Shown piece after piece: positions 44,886-53,411 of a DNA stretch of 64,000 nt. The stretch's first letter is position 1. The number at the start of each line of letters is the position of its first letter. Source of the DNA: Methanosarcina sp. KYL-1. GTDB taxonomy: Archaea > Halobacteriota > Methanosarcinia > Methanosarcinales > Methanosarcinaceae. The notes under the pieces were generated by a model, which did not search any database, was not told the DNA's origin, and was given only the letters and a program-made list of their open reading frames with translations. The position numbers and the translations under genes are program-made. The stretch lies in NCBI RefSeq assembly GCF_024372725.1, contig NZ_VOUA01000003.1, forward strand, positions 1 through 64,000, written 5' to 3'.

Positions 44886-46931
44886 ATGAGGGGTATGCAT
44901 ATCCTGGACTCTGGAATCAAAAAAACCGTGATAACACCGGGTCAGGCAACATTGTGGGTAGTTGTAGTGGGAGTGCTCTACATAATCAGCCTCAACAACT
45001 ATCTTCTCTTCCACTGCCTTGTAGAGCTGTTCAGCGTCCTGATAGCTTACGTGGTCTTCCTGATTGTGTGGAAATCAAAGGGCTTTGTGGAAAACCGATA
45101 CCTGTTATTCATAGGGATAGCTTACCTTTTTATAGGAATTCTGGATTTCTTGCGCACCCTTTCCTATGAAGGGATGGGGGTATTTCCCGAATTTGATGGA
45201 AACCTTCCCGCCCAGCTCTGGATCGCCGCAAGGTACCTGGAAAGCATTTCCCTTTTTGTGGCCCCGCTGCTTTTAGTATATCCTTTCGAAAGGGACTTCA
45301 AGGAAAACTTCGCACAGAGAAAATCCGAACCCGTGGAAAATGCCCGGCTGGCCAGAAAAGTGCTTTTTGTGTACGCCGGGGTTTCAGGAGCCTGCCTGCT
45401 ATCAATTTTCTTTTTAAGGAATTTCCCGGATTGCTATATCGAAGGCTCAGGGCCCACCCCTTTTAAAATCGTAAGCGAATACCTCATATCCTTTGTGTTT
45501 TTTTGTTCGCTGTTTCTCCTGTACAGGAAAAGGTACAGGTTCGAAAACCATGTTTTCAGGGTCCTTGCAGCATCCATAGGCGTGACAATCCTGGCGGAAC
45601 TGGCTCTTATCTATTACACAAATACGGACGGGTTTTTCAACTTCATCGGGCACTGCCTTAAGTTGCTGTCGTTTTACCTGATCTACAAAGCAATAATAGA
45701 AACAGGCTTTGAAGAGCCCTGCAACCTCCTTTTCAGGGAACTGAAACAGAGTGAAGAAGCCTTCAGGCAGGAGGCAATTTTCCTGAGGGATTCCCAGGGC
45801 CGGATTTACAGGATGCTCGGGGTAAAGCAGGACATGGACGCAGAGTACGGGCCTGAAGCTGAAGACCTTCCGAAAAATGATGACGGCTACCGTTCGTTCA
45901 TGCAAAACTTCCAGGGGATCGGCTTTCAGTTTGACAGGAACTTTGCCCCGGTGTTCATGCACGGGGCCGTGGAAGAAATAACGGGTTACAGTAAGAATGA
46001 CTTCCTCTCCGGAAACGTGAAATGGGACGGGCTTGTAGCAGAGGAAGACCTGCCTTTGATCCTTGCAAAAAGGGAAAAGTCAAAATCCTCTCCCGAACTA
46101 TCCACAGAGCTTGAGTACAGGATCCGCAGGAAAGACGGGGAAATAAGGTGGGTCAGGGAAATCCTCCAGTACCTTGCGGAAAGCCCCGAAGCTCCCAGGA
46201 GGTTCCAGGGTTCGATTTACGATATCACGGAACGTAAAAGGGCCGAAGAAGCCCTGGAGAAAATAGATCAGGTCCGTACAAAAGAGATCCACCACCGCAT
46301 AAAGAACAACCTGCAGGTAATCTCTTCCCTGCTCAGCCTCCAGGCGGAAACTTTCGGGGCCGAAGACGTGCTCGAAGCCTTCCGGGAAAGCCAGAACCGC
46401 GTTATATCCATGGCCCTCATCCACGAGGAACTCTACAAAGGAGGCGAAATCGATACCCTCGATTTTGCGGCCTACCTCCGGAAACTGACTGCAGGCCTTA
46501 TAAGTTCGTACACGGTAGAAAATAAGGATATCAGCCTGAAGCTGGATCTCGAGCAGGTTTATCTGGGAATGGACACCGCAATTCCCCTCGGAATTATTGT
46601 AAACGAGCTGGTCTCAAATGCCCTGAAACATGCCTTTGCAGCCGTACAGGCAGGGGAAATCCGCATAAGCCTTTCCAGGGCGGAAAATTCCGCTCCGGCT
46701 CCCGGAACTTCAGGGACATGCCGGGACCCAGGGCACGAAAATGGTTTGCAGTACACACTGGTCGTTGCGGATAACGGGAAAGGCATCCCGGAAGAAATCG
46801 ATATTACGAGCACGGAGTCACTCGGGCTCCAGCTTGTAAATATCCTTGTGGAACAGATAGATGGGTGCATCGAACTGAAAAGGAATACAGGAACGGAATT
46901 CCTGATCAGTTTCAGCGACATCTCAAAGTGA
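44886..46931 (+). CDS. Sensor histidine kinase with MASE3 and PAS domains
   Basis: The 681-residue protein starts with seven or eight membrane segments matching the MASE3 sensory domain (residues 20-280, including LRTLSYEGMGVFP), followed by a PAS/PAC unit (about 330-455), a HisKA_2 box with the phosphorylated His in KEIHHRIKNNLQ (near 468) and an ATPase domain with NELVSNALKHAF, VADNGKGIPEEI and LGLQLVNILVEQ. It should autophosphorylate in response to a membrane or intracellular signal. No response regulator is adjacent, which is common in Methanosarcina. Confidence 0.92.
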   Translation: MRGMHILDSGIKKTVITPGQATLWVVVVGVLYIISLNNYLLFHCLVELFSVLIAYVVFLIVWKSKGFVENRYLLFIGIAYLFIGILDFLRTLSYEGMGVFPEFDGNLPAQLWIAARYLESISLFVAPLLLVYPFERDFKENFAQRKSEPVENARLARKVLFVYAGVSGACLLSIFFLRNFPDCYIEGSGPTPFKIVSEYLISFVFFCSLFLLYRKRYRFENHVFRVLAASIGVTILAELALIYYTNTDGFFNFIGHCLKLLSFYLIYKAIIETGFEEPCNLLFRELKQSEEAFRQEAIFLRDSQGRIYRMLGVKQDMDAEYGPEAEDLPKNDDGYRSFMQNFQGIGFQFDRNFAPVFMHGAVEEITGYSKNDFLSGNVKWDGLVAEEDLPLILAKREKSKSSPELSTELEYRIRRKDGEIRWVREILQYLAESPEAPRRFQGSIYDITERKRAEEALEKIDQVRTKEIHHRIKNNLQVISSLLSLQAETFGAEDVLEAFRESQNRVISMALIHEELYKGGEIDTLDFAAYLRKLTAGLISSYTVENKDISLKLDLEQVYLGMDTAIPLGIIVNELVSNALKHAFAAVQAGEIRISLSRAENSAPAPGTSGTCRDPGHENGLQYTLVVADNGKGIPEEIDITSTESLGLQLVNILVEQIDGCIELKRNTGTEFLISFSDISK

Positions 46932-47464
46932 ATTCTCCTTACTGGCCTGCTAAATAAGGCGGGAACCCGAGTCCTGCAGAGAAATGCCCCACGAGGCCCG
47001 CCCACAAGGCTCACCCCACAAGGTCCGGGTACTTTCCCTGATTCGTCCCTGCCTCCCAAAAACCGGTTTACAACCCGGATGATGGCGGGTAGCGGACTCC
47101 GCCGGCTTGCCTGGTTGCGCCTCCCAAACAAAAATATCCATCTATTTAAAAAATTTTCATGAAATATTTGATTCTGTTTTGTTAGCGATGAAGAGTTCCG
47201 CCTGTAGGCCCTGATACGGGATTTCGAGCCAGCCGTCCTTTCCGTCCTCAAAATAATCTTAATGTAATGTCGGACCACCTATTTTCATGCAGATATGCAA
47301 AGTATCCCTGAAGGTTCTTCCTCTGTGAGGGCGTCAGATTTCGAAACTTATATATGGTAGTGTCTGTAGTCCGAAAAAAACATCCCATATTTTTATATAC
47401 CACATTTTCGAAATTTAGAGAATTCGCCATAAACTTTTTATTTTATGAAGCACTTGGGGATTAG
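46932..47464. other. Gene-free spacer at the start of the accessory region
   Basis: Pro/Gly-like GC-rich DNA to about 47120 changes to AT-rich DNA at 47130. A 60-codon minus-strand frame at 47248-47430 has no recognisable family. TATA-like stretches (CTTATATATGG at 47347, TTTTTATATACC at 47391 and ACTTTTTATTTTAT at 47434) are present, the last being the promoter of the first structured RNA. Confidence 0.5.
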
Positions 47465-47560
47465 CAAGTTTCGTAAAGAAACCTTGAAAAACGGGAAAAC
47501 AGAATAAAGGAAATCTCAAATGATCCAACCCATGAGATTGAGAGGAAACCTTCACTGCTC
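47465..47560 (+). ncRNA. Putative structured small RNA, copy 0a (truncated 3' end)
   Basis: Hairpin I CAAGTTTC / GAAACCTTG (47465-47486, one bulged C) starts about 25 bases after a TATA-like ACTTTTTATTTTAT. A-rich linker AAAAACGGGAAAACAG, then GATCCAACCC and the core GATTGAGAGGAAACC (47536-47550) follow. The second arm of hairpin II is missing; a minisatellite begins right after. Confidence 0.4.
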
Positions 47561-47580
47561 GTTCCTTGCTGTTTTCAATT

Positions 47581-47740
47581 AAAAACGGAAAAACGGAAAA
47601 ACGGAAAAACGGAAAAACAGAAAAACGGAAAAACAGAAAAACAGAAAAACGGAAAAACAGAAAAACAGAAAAACGGAAAAACAGAAAAACGGAAAAACAG
47701 AAAAACGGAAAAACAGAAAAACGGAAAAACAGAAAAACGG
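47581..47740. repeat. 8-bp minisatellite AAAAACGG/AAAAACAG
   Basis: About 20 units of AAAAACGG and AAAAACAG alternate here. The same octamer occurs once in the linker of the neighbouring RNA (47486-47502), so the array probably grew from that linker. Frames through it encode Lys/Thr/Glu or Phe/Ser runs only. Confidence 0.9.
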
Positions 47741-47791
47741 AACCTTCAGATGATCCAAACTCTGGATTTGAACGAAAGTTCTTATTAATCC

Positions 47792-47850
47792 CTGATACTT
47801 CTAATCCTGATACTTCTAATCCTGATACTTCTAATCCTGATACTTCTACT
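47792..47850. repeat. 15-bp tandem repeat, four units
   Basis: CCTGATACTTCTAAT is repeated four times, the last ending ACT. Confidence 0.9.
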
Positions 47851-48084
47851 GGTTCTTTTTCAATACGGTCTATTGAGTGTATGTCACTTTTTCTTAGTTT
47901 CTTGTCTTTGCGACACCCGGGTATTTGTGCTTCCTGGCAACTGAAACCTAATTTCTCAGCGTATTTCCAGGGCATCATAAAGATTCTAAAATTGGCTCAT
48001 GAGAATAGTCGACAATATTTAAAAAGATTTTCAATGTGAAACGTTGCAAAAAACTTTTATTCCATGCAACTCCATGAAGAAGTA

Positions 48085-48190
48085 CAGGTTTGGGAAAACC
48101 TGAAAAACAGCAAAACAATAGTCCAACGTGATCCACTCCCCTCCCGATTGAGAGGAAACCCTTATCCTCTCAATCCTCCTCCTTTCTATG
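48085..48190 (+). ncRNA. Putative structured small RNA, copy 0b
   Basis: TATA-like ACTTTTATTC at 48053 is followed 25-30 bases later by hairpin I CAGGTTT / AAACCTG (48085-48102), an A-rich linker, GATCCACTCCCCTCCC, and hairpin II ATTGAGAGG (48147-48155) / CCTCTCAAT (48166-48174) ahead of T-rich DNA. The third base pair of hairpin I is G-C here and A-T in copies 2b and 3b, a compensatory change. Confidence 0.55.
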
Positions 48191-48390
48191 ACCTTTCTGA
48201 AGCTTTTTCCTGAAAATAAACACTTTGTGTCATAAAATATTGCGAGTTTTGCTAAATGTAATTTATTAAAGATATAAAAATAACCTGTTTCGTTATTTGG
48301 GTGATATTAAAGAATAACCTGTATGAAACTGGTATATATATAATTAGACTTTTCTACTGAATACGGTTGTGCAATATCCAGCCGTATCAG

Positions 48391-48908
48391 GCAGGGCAGT
48401 TTCCGGAGAGTTAGGAACATCAACTTATTGGTGGAGATCACCGGAATTTTGGGGGAGCAATATATTAAGCACACAAGGTGTTGTACTATTCGAAGAGATT
48501 ACTATATAACAATATAATAAAGGTTGAATCATGTTAGACTAATGATGAAAAGTTAGAGAGATGTGCCAATATTAGAATCGGCGAGTAACATTATGTGTTA
48601 CATATATGTTCAAAAATATTAAATAGTGGAAAGTCGTAGTATACATTGCGTTCTCATCCCTTTATCCCCATAGCGAACACTTCCCCACACGAAACAATGA
48701 AAACCGGGAATTAGGGAGATACTCGTAAAAAGCGACAGAAGCAACCACACATTGAATTCAATATTTTGTATATATTCCCAGAAAAACTCTCTTGCATGCT
48801 TTTCAAGAATTCCAGGTTTTCCTGGATGGGAACGCAGACTTTTCTTTTTTTAGAGCTTCATAAATCAAAATAGTTATTTACAGACTCTCCGATTTTCATA
48901 AATAGAGT
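48391..48908. other. Gene-free AT-rich stretch between the diverged module copy and the zinc-finger fragment
   Basis: I see no coding frame. Inverted stretches are weak. Nothing here resembles a transposase. Confidence 0.5.
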
Positions 48909-49106
48909 TCATTTCATCTGACATGGACAATGTAAACCTGAAGCCTCAGTATCCAGCCAGACCAGACTGTTTTCTATCGCATACCTGTAGGCCTGCTTTT
49001 CCCCTTCAAAGTGCAGATGCTCCAGGGCGTGCAGCCTTATGTTTTGATACAGGTCAGTACCGCATACAGGACAGTGTGCTTTAATGAACATTTTTGAAAT
49101 CCCCAT
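48909..49106 (-). pseudogene. Truncated duplicate of the zinc-finger-like protein gene at 62843
   Basis: The first 45 residues match the intact protein almost perfectly (MGISKMFIKAHCPVCGTD through YRYAIE) with the CPVC and HALEH motif. Then homology stops at about 48971 and a different 20-residue tail leads to the stop. Upstream DNA is also duplicated, so this is a 3'-truncated copy and not an independent gene. Confidence 0.75.
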
Positions 49107-49326
49107 TATTTACCGGAGATAAAACATTCTGACATATATAAAAAATAGTGAAGCGATATGAAAGTAATAAAAATTAAGGGTGTGGGCGAACCCGTTTCAT
49201 TTTTTGAGTGTTGTATCTGACTAAAATCCGAAATCAATCTAAAAATTTAGAAATATATCGAATAGAAATTTACATTTTTTAAAGAAACCATACATATTTA
49301 TATTTTAGAACTGTTTCATCAATCCC

Positions 49327-49512
49327 AAGTTCTTACGAACTTAGAAAAACGGAAAAATAAGGCCACCAAAATGATCCAACCCATGCGATTGAGAGGAAAC
49401 CCCAATTCAAAAACTCTTACATAAACATGGGAAAACTAAAAAACGGAACCCCAAAACAATCAAACCCCGGCGATTGAGAGGAAACCCTTAATCCTCTCAA
49501 TCATACTCTTTT
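49327..49512 (+). ncRNA. Putative structured small RNA, copy 2a (double core)
   Basis: TATA box ATTTATATTTTA at 49294-49304 lies 25-30 bases ahead of hairpin I AAGTTC / GAACTT (49327-49342). Two cores follow: GATCCAACCC with GATTGAGAGGAAACC at 49387, and again at 49472, the second forming hairpin II with ATTGAGAGG (49473-49481) and CCTCTCAAT (49493-49501), then T-rich DNA (ACTCTTTTCT). Confidence 0.55.
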
Positions 49513-49667
49513 CTATGATCTTTTTCTTGTAAAGGCCTGTGATAAAATTCTAAAACTGGCATATGTAACATACGCCGACATTTTAAATGATGTCCAATTC
49601 ATGACAGTGTGGTATATTTTATGAATACTGAAAAAACTTTTATATTGTGTAACCATATGAAGAAATG

Positions 49668-49775
49668 CAAGTTTGGAAAAACTTGGAGAAACAGAAAAAC
49701 AATAGACAAGTGTGATCCACCCCTCCCCGATTGAGAGGAAACCCCTTATCCTCTCAATCCTTCTCTTTTCCATAA
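49668..49775 (+). ncRNA. Putative structured small RNA, copy 2b
   Basis: TATA box CTTTTATATTG at 49638-49646 is 25 bases before hairpin I CAAGTTT-GGAA-AAACTTG (49668-49685). The linker AGAAACAGAAAAACAAT, the C-rich GATCCACCCCTCCCC and hairpin II (49730-49738 with 49750-49758) follow, then CTCTTTTCC. This is the clearest unit of the family together with 3b. Confidence 0.6.
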
Positions 49776-49875
49776 TACCTTTCTGGAACTTTTTTGAAAC
49801 GAAAACGGTATGACTTGAAATAGTACAAGTCTTGCTAAATGTAATGCACGTAAATAAAAAAGTTGACTCGTTTAA

Positions 49876-50064
49876 TTATGTAAGGGATGGATAAAAATAA
49901 TATTTGTAAAACTGGTTACTATATAAACTGGTTTTACTACTAGATAAAGTTATGCAGTCCCCAGCCAGGCCAGCCCCTCCAGCCCCCCTAAAGACCCTCG
50001 GCCCCTCCGATCTGCCTGCTGCCTTCCTCCCGAAAGCCCCTGAGAGCCTGGACTGAGGGAGCAT
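49876..50064. repeat. Repeated GC-rich element, copy 1
   Basis: The segment with CCCCTCCGATCT and CGAAAGCCCCTGAGAGC (about 49965-50065) is repeated at 53140-53205. On the minus strand both encode a similar peptide (LSGAF-R then R-SEG), so they may be remnants of one gene. The GC content stands out from the AT-rich surroundings. Confidence 0.55.
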
Positions 50065-50221
50065 GAAGAAACATTTTGTAATACTGTAAAATAATTGTAA
50101 TTCTCAATGTTTATTCTTTTACGCCGCCTGCGATTCTGTCAGGCATTGAATATCTTTATGGATTTGAATCTGCAAAATCATTTAAGGATACAACAATTAT
50201 CAATTATTAAATATTATAAAT

Positions 50222-50240
50222 AAGTATATATTATATGTAA
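50222..50240 (+). promoter_or_regulatory. Probable promoter of the PAS-rich kinase
   Basis: AGTATATATTATATG is an archaeal TATA-like sequence about 45 bases before the ATG at 50279. Confidence 0.4.
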
Positions 50241-50278
50241 TTGAAAATAAAGCCGAGAATTCATCAAAAAACGGACTG

Positions 50279-52915
50279 ATGTACATTACAAATACATACG
50301 AATTTTGTACAACCCTTCTTGAAACTTCTCTTGAGGGGCTTTTAATAATTAACGCTACCGGGAAGATTGAAGAGGTTAATGATCCATTTTTAAATATTAT
50401 CAAAAGGGACAGGGAAAGCTTTGTCGGTAAACAGTTTGATGAACTGCCGGTATTAGACGGGGAAAAGGCTGAGACAAACCTGTTTTTTCAGATCAAACAA
50501 GATTTAGGAAAAGGCTTTGAGGCAAGCCTTTTAACCGGGCAAAAAACAAAAAAGAGGATTCATTTCACCTGTATAAAATTTAAGTTTGGTGAAGAGATAA
50601 AATATTGTGTTTTTGTGAGAGAAGTTTTTGCAAGAGAACATGGCCTGCAAAAAAGTGAAAACGGGAACTTAACAATAGATGAGCTATGTAACTGCCCGGT
50701 CTTCAAACAGTTCCAGATAGGCATGGCCATCGTCGGGACAGACGGCAAATGGCTGAAGGTAAATTCTGCATTATGCAGGATTCTGGGATATTCCAATGCC
50801 GAACTTCTTGAACTGGATTTCCAGTCCCTCACCCACCCTGATGACCTTAACCCAAATCTCCGGATTTTCAATGAAATATTAAATAACCCACAGGGAGTGT
50901 ATCAGACAGAAAAACGCTACATAAGAAAGGACGGAGTCCCTATCTGGGCCAGGGTTTCAACCTTTCTTTTCAGAGACCATGAGTACAGGCCCCTATATTT
51001 TATTTCCCAGATTGTAGATATAGACGAGCAAAAAAAATCAGTACTTGCTCTGAAAGAATCCCGGGAAAAGTTGAAAACTATATTCGAAAATGCCGATGAA
51101 GGAATCATTATTAGTGAGCCCGGAGGCTGTTTTTTAGAAGTAAATGCGAAAGTGTGTGATATTCTGGGTTATACTCCAGATGAACTGCTTCAAATGAAGT
51201 CTGAAAATCTTATTTCCCCTCAATCCGCAGAGCAGTTTTCCACAGCTACCAGAGAATTAAGGCAAAAGAATCATGCCACTTTTGAGAGTATTATTACTGG
51301 CAAAGATGGAAAACTCATCCCCACTGAAGTAAAAATGCGTTTTATCGATTATGGCGGGAAAGAAGCCGTACTTACCCTGATCCTGGATGTTACCGAGCGC
51401 AAGCAAGCTGAAAGAGACCTTCAGAACCAGGTCCAGTTCTTGAAAACTCTGCTCAATGCTATCCCTGCCCCTGTTTATTACAAGAACAGGGAAGGAAAGT
51501 ACCAGGGCTGTAATGAACGCTTTGCCAGTGAAATCATAGGCCTCCCGGAAGAGTATATCGTTGGCCACACAGTTGACGAACTTTCGTGCTCAATTCCAAA
51601 AAGAATGGCTGCTCTTTATAAAAAAAAGGACCTGGAACTGTTTGAAGCGGGAGGGACACAGTTGTATGAGGGCAAGATCCTGTGTGTGGGTAAAAAAATA
51701 CGGGACTTTTCTTTCAGTAAGACAACATACGGGACAGTCTCAGGCGAGGTACAGGGAATTATTGGGGTGATGCTGGATATAACCGAGCGCAAAAAGGTAG
51801 AAAAAGACCTCAAGACTAAAAATACTGCGGTAGAGTCCTCCATAAATGCCATCGCCATGGCTGACCTTAAAGGAAGGTTGACTTATGTTAACCCTTCTTT
51901 CCTGATGTTGTGGGGGTATGAGGACAAGCAAGAGCTGCTGGGAAACAGCTGTAAATTCCTCTGGGAAAATCACAGGAAAGCTTCAGCAGGTTTCTGGAGG
52001 CTGTATTCCGAAGGGGCCTGGGAAGGGAACCTGGTTGCCAGGAAAAAAAATAACGCTTTATTCGATGTCCACATTTCGGCAAACCTGCTATTTAATGAAA
52101 ATGGCCATAAAATAGGGATGATGGGGTCTTTTATTGATGTGACCCAAAAGAGAAAAGCACAAGCTGCTTTGCTTGAAGCAAAGTTGAATGCTGAAGCTTC
52201 CAACCGTGCCAAGAGTGAGTTTTTAGCCACAATGAGCCACGAACTGAGGACACCGTTAAATGCTGTTATAGGCTTTTCAGACATTCTTCTAAGCCAGAAC
52301 TTCGGCCAATTAAATGAAAAACAGTTGAGGTACACAGGCAATATCCTGAAGAGCGGAAAGCATCTCTTGAAATTAATAAATGACATCCTTGATCTCTCAA
52401 AGGTTGAATCCGGGATGACGGAACTTAACTTAGAGGAATTTTCCCTGGTAAATGCAATCGATGAAGTGAGGACTATGCTTATGCCCCGCTCATCCCAGAA
52501 AAACATCAGAATTGTGACTCTAATCAGCTCAGGAAAAACTAACGTAGTAGCTGATAAGACCAGGTTTAACCAGATCTTATATAACCTGGTGGGCAACGCC
52601 TTAAAGTTTACACCTGATGGAAGCATGATTACGATCTCCATCCAGGCGTCGGAGGATAAATTCCAGATCAGTGTTGCAGACCAGGGAAAAGGAATTTTGC
52701 AAGCAGAATATCAAAGAATCTTTCAACCTTTCGTCCAGCTGGAAAAATTTGAATCGAGGGAACAGGCGGGGGCCGGTCTTGGCCTTGCCCTTGTCAAACG
52801 CTTTGTAGAGATGCACGGCGGGGAAATATGGGTAGATTCCGAAGTTGGAAAAGGGAGTGCTTTTACGTTCACTTTGCCTAAAAACCAGGAAAAAGAAAGG
52901 GAAGAACAACACTGA
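50279..52915 (+). CDS. PAS-rich sensor histidine kinase
   Basis: The 878-residue soluble protein has five PAS/PAC units (about 6-115, 140-255, 265-385, 395-510 and 520-635) and then HisKA with the phosphorylated His in ATMSHELRTPLNAVIGF (near 658) and an ATPase domain with NALKFTPDGS, VADQGKGI and GAGLGLALVKRFVEMHGG. It lacks membrane helices and a receiver domain, so it senses a cytoplasmic signal such as redox state or ligand and phosphorylates an unlinked partner. It lies between the two module copies in the accessory region. Confidence 0.92.
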   Translation: MYITNTYEFCTTLLETSLEGLLIINATGKIEEVNDPFLNIIKRDRESFVGKQFDELPVLDGEKAETNLFFQIKQDLGKGFEASLLTGQKTKKRIHFTCIKFKFGEEIKYCVFVREVFAREHGLQKSENGNLTIDELCNCPVFKQFQIGMAIVGTDGKWLKVNSALCRILGYSNAELLELDFQSLTHPDDLNPNLRIFNEILNNPQGVYQTEKRYIRKDGVPIWARVSTFLFRDHEYRPLYFISQIVDIDEQKKSVLALKESREKLKTIFENADEGIIISEPGGCFLEVNAKVCDILGYTPDELLQMKSENLISPQSAEQFSTATRELRQKNHATFESIITGKDGKLIPTEVKMRFIDYGGKEAVLTLILDVTERKQAERDLQNQVQFLKTLLNAIPAPVYYKNREGKYQGCNERFASEIIGLPEEYIVGHTVDELSCSIPKRMAALYKKKDLELFEAGGTQLYEGKILCVGKKIRDFSFSKTTYGTVSGEVQGIIGVMLDITERKKVEKDLKTKNTAVESSINAIAMADLKGRLTYVNPSFLMLWGYEDKQELLGNSCKFLWENHRKASAGFWRLYSEGAWEGNLVARKKNNALFDVHISANLLFNENGHKIGMMGSFIDVTQKRKAQAALLEAKLNAEASNRAKSEFLATMSHELRTPLNAVIGFSDILLSQNFGQLNEKQLRYTGNILKSGKHLLKLINDILDLSKVESGMTELNLEEFSLVNAIDEVRTMLMPRSSQKNIRIVTLISSGKTNVVADKTRFNQILYNLVGNALKFTPDGSMITISIQASEDKFQISVADQGKGILQAEYQRIFQPFVQLEKFESREQAGAGLGLALVKRFVEMHGGEIWVDSEVGKGSAFTFTLPKNQEKEREEQH

Positions 52916-53035
52916 ATGGAGCATTTTTTAATATCAGTTTCTTTCTTAATTTCGAACTTCCGGCCCCTATCCTCCCTTCTTCTTTTTGTCCCCCTTGCTC
53001 TTCTCCTCCTCCCTCTTTCCCTTTCCCGAAGTCCT

Positions 53036-53224
53036 CTAAGCCCCTGAACCTTTCGACTTCACAAGCCGCTTTGTAAACCGATCCGCAGCTGCAAGGATCG
53101 CTCGAAGTTCCGGGACCAGGCCTTTGTAGCTACCGGAGAAGCTCAGCCCCTCCGATCTGGCTGCTGTCCTCCTCTCGAAAGCCCCTGAGAGCTTAGTCAA
53201 GGGAGCAGGAAGAAACACACGCAC
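53036..53224. repeat. Repeated GC-rich element, copy 2
   Basis: It shares CCCCTCCGATCTG and CGAAAGCCCCTGAGAGC with the copy at 49965. Its left part (cccctgaacc-ttcgac, aggcctttgtagct) is shared, with a deletion, with 55280-55360. On the minus strand it reads LRAILAAADRFTKRLVKSKG, which looks like the C-terminus of a lost protein. Confidence 0.55.
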
Positions 53225-53383
53225 CTATTCAAAAAAAGCGAATGTAGGGCAAATCTGAAGGCTGTTTTTTAAGATGGGTGCTGAAAGGCCAGGCAGGGAA
53301 GGTACTGAAGAAGCTCAAGGTCTCCGGGCTGACCCCCTCAAAGAATCCAGAAAGCTAAATACGAAACTGTTTTAAGCATTAGT

Positions 53384-53395
53384 CTTTATATAAAT
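53384..53395 (+). promoter_or_regulatory. TATA box of the HEAT-repeat gene
   Basis: TCTTTATATAAA centred near 53390 predicts transcription from about 53412-53416, at the TTG start codon, so the message is probably leaderless. Confidence 0.5.
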
Positions 53396-53411
53396 TTCTG
53401 GTGTTGGGCAG

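Larger units (their letters stand above)
48971..49975. repeat. Module copy A of a large direct repeat
   Basis: This kilobase matches 63100-64000 in the same orientation (for example ATTTACCGGRRATAAAACATTC near 49110 and 63239, and the RNA units), and more weakly 47430-48390. It holds the 5' end of the zinc-finger gene on the minus strand and RNA units 2a and 2b on the plus strand. Confidence 0.8.
52916..53411. other. Spacer with the second copy of the GC-rich repeat and promoter of the HEAT-repeat gene
   Basis: Contains T/C-rich DNA (52960-53030), the element at 53036-53224, and a TATA box CTTTATATAAAT at 53384-53395 about 25 bases before the TTG start at 53412. Confidence 0.55.

Noticed and set aside
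47248-47430. A 60-codon minus-strand frame
   Set aside because: No family, ribosome-binding site or conservation clue; it overlaps the promoter of the first structured RNA.
47415-47978. A 187-codon minus-strand frame rich in Phe and Ser
   Set aside because: It reads the AAAAACGG minisatellite and the 15-bp repeat in antisense; the periodic FFRFSVF peptide is an artefact of the repeat.
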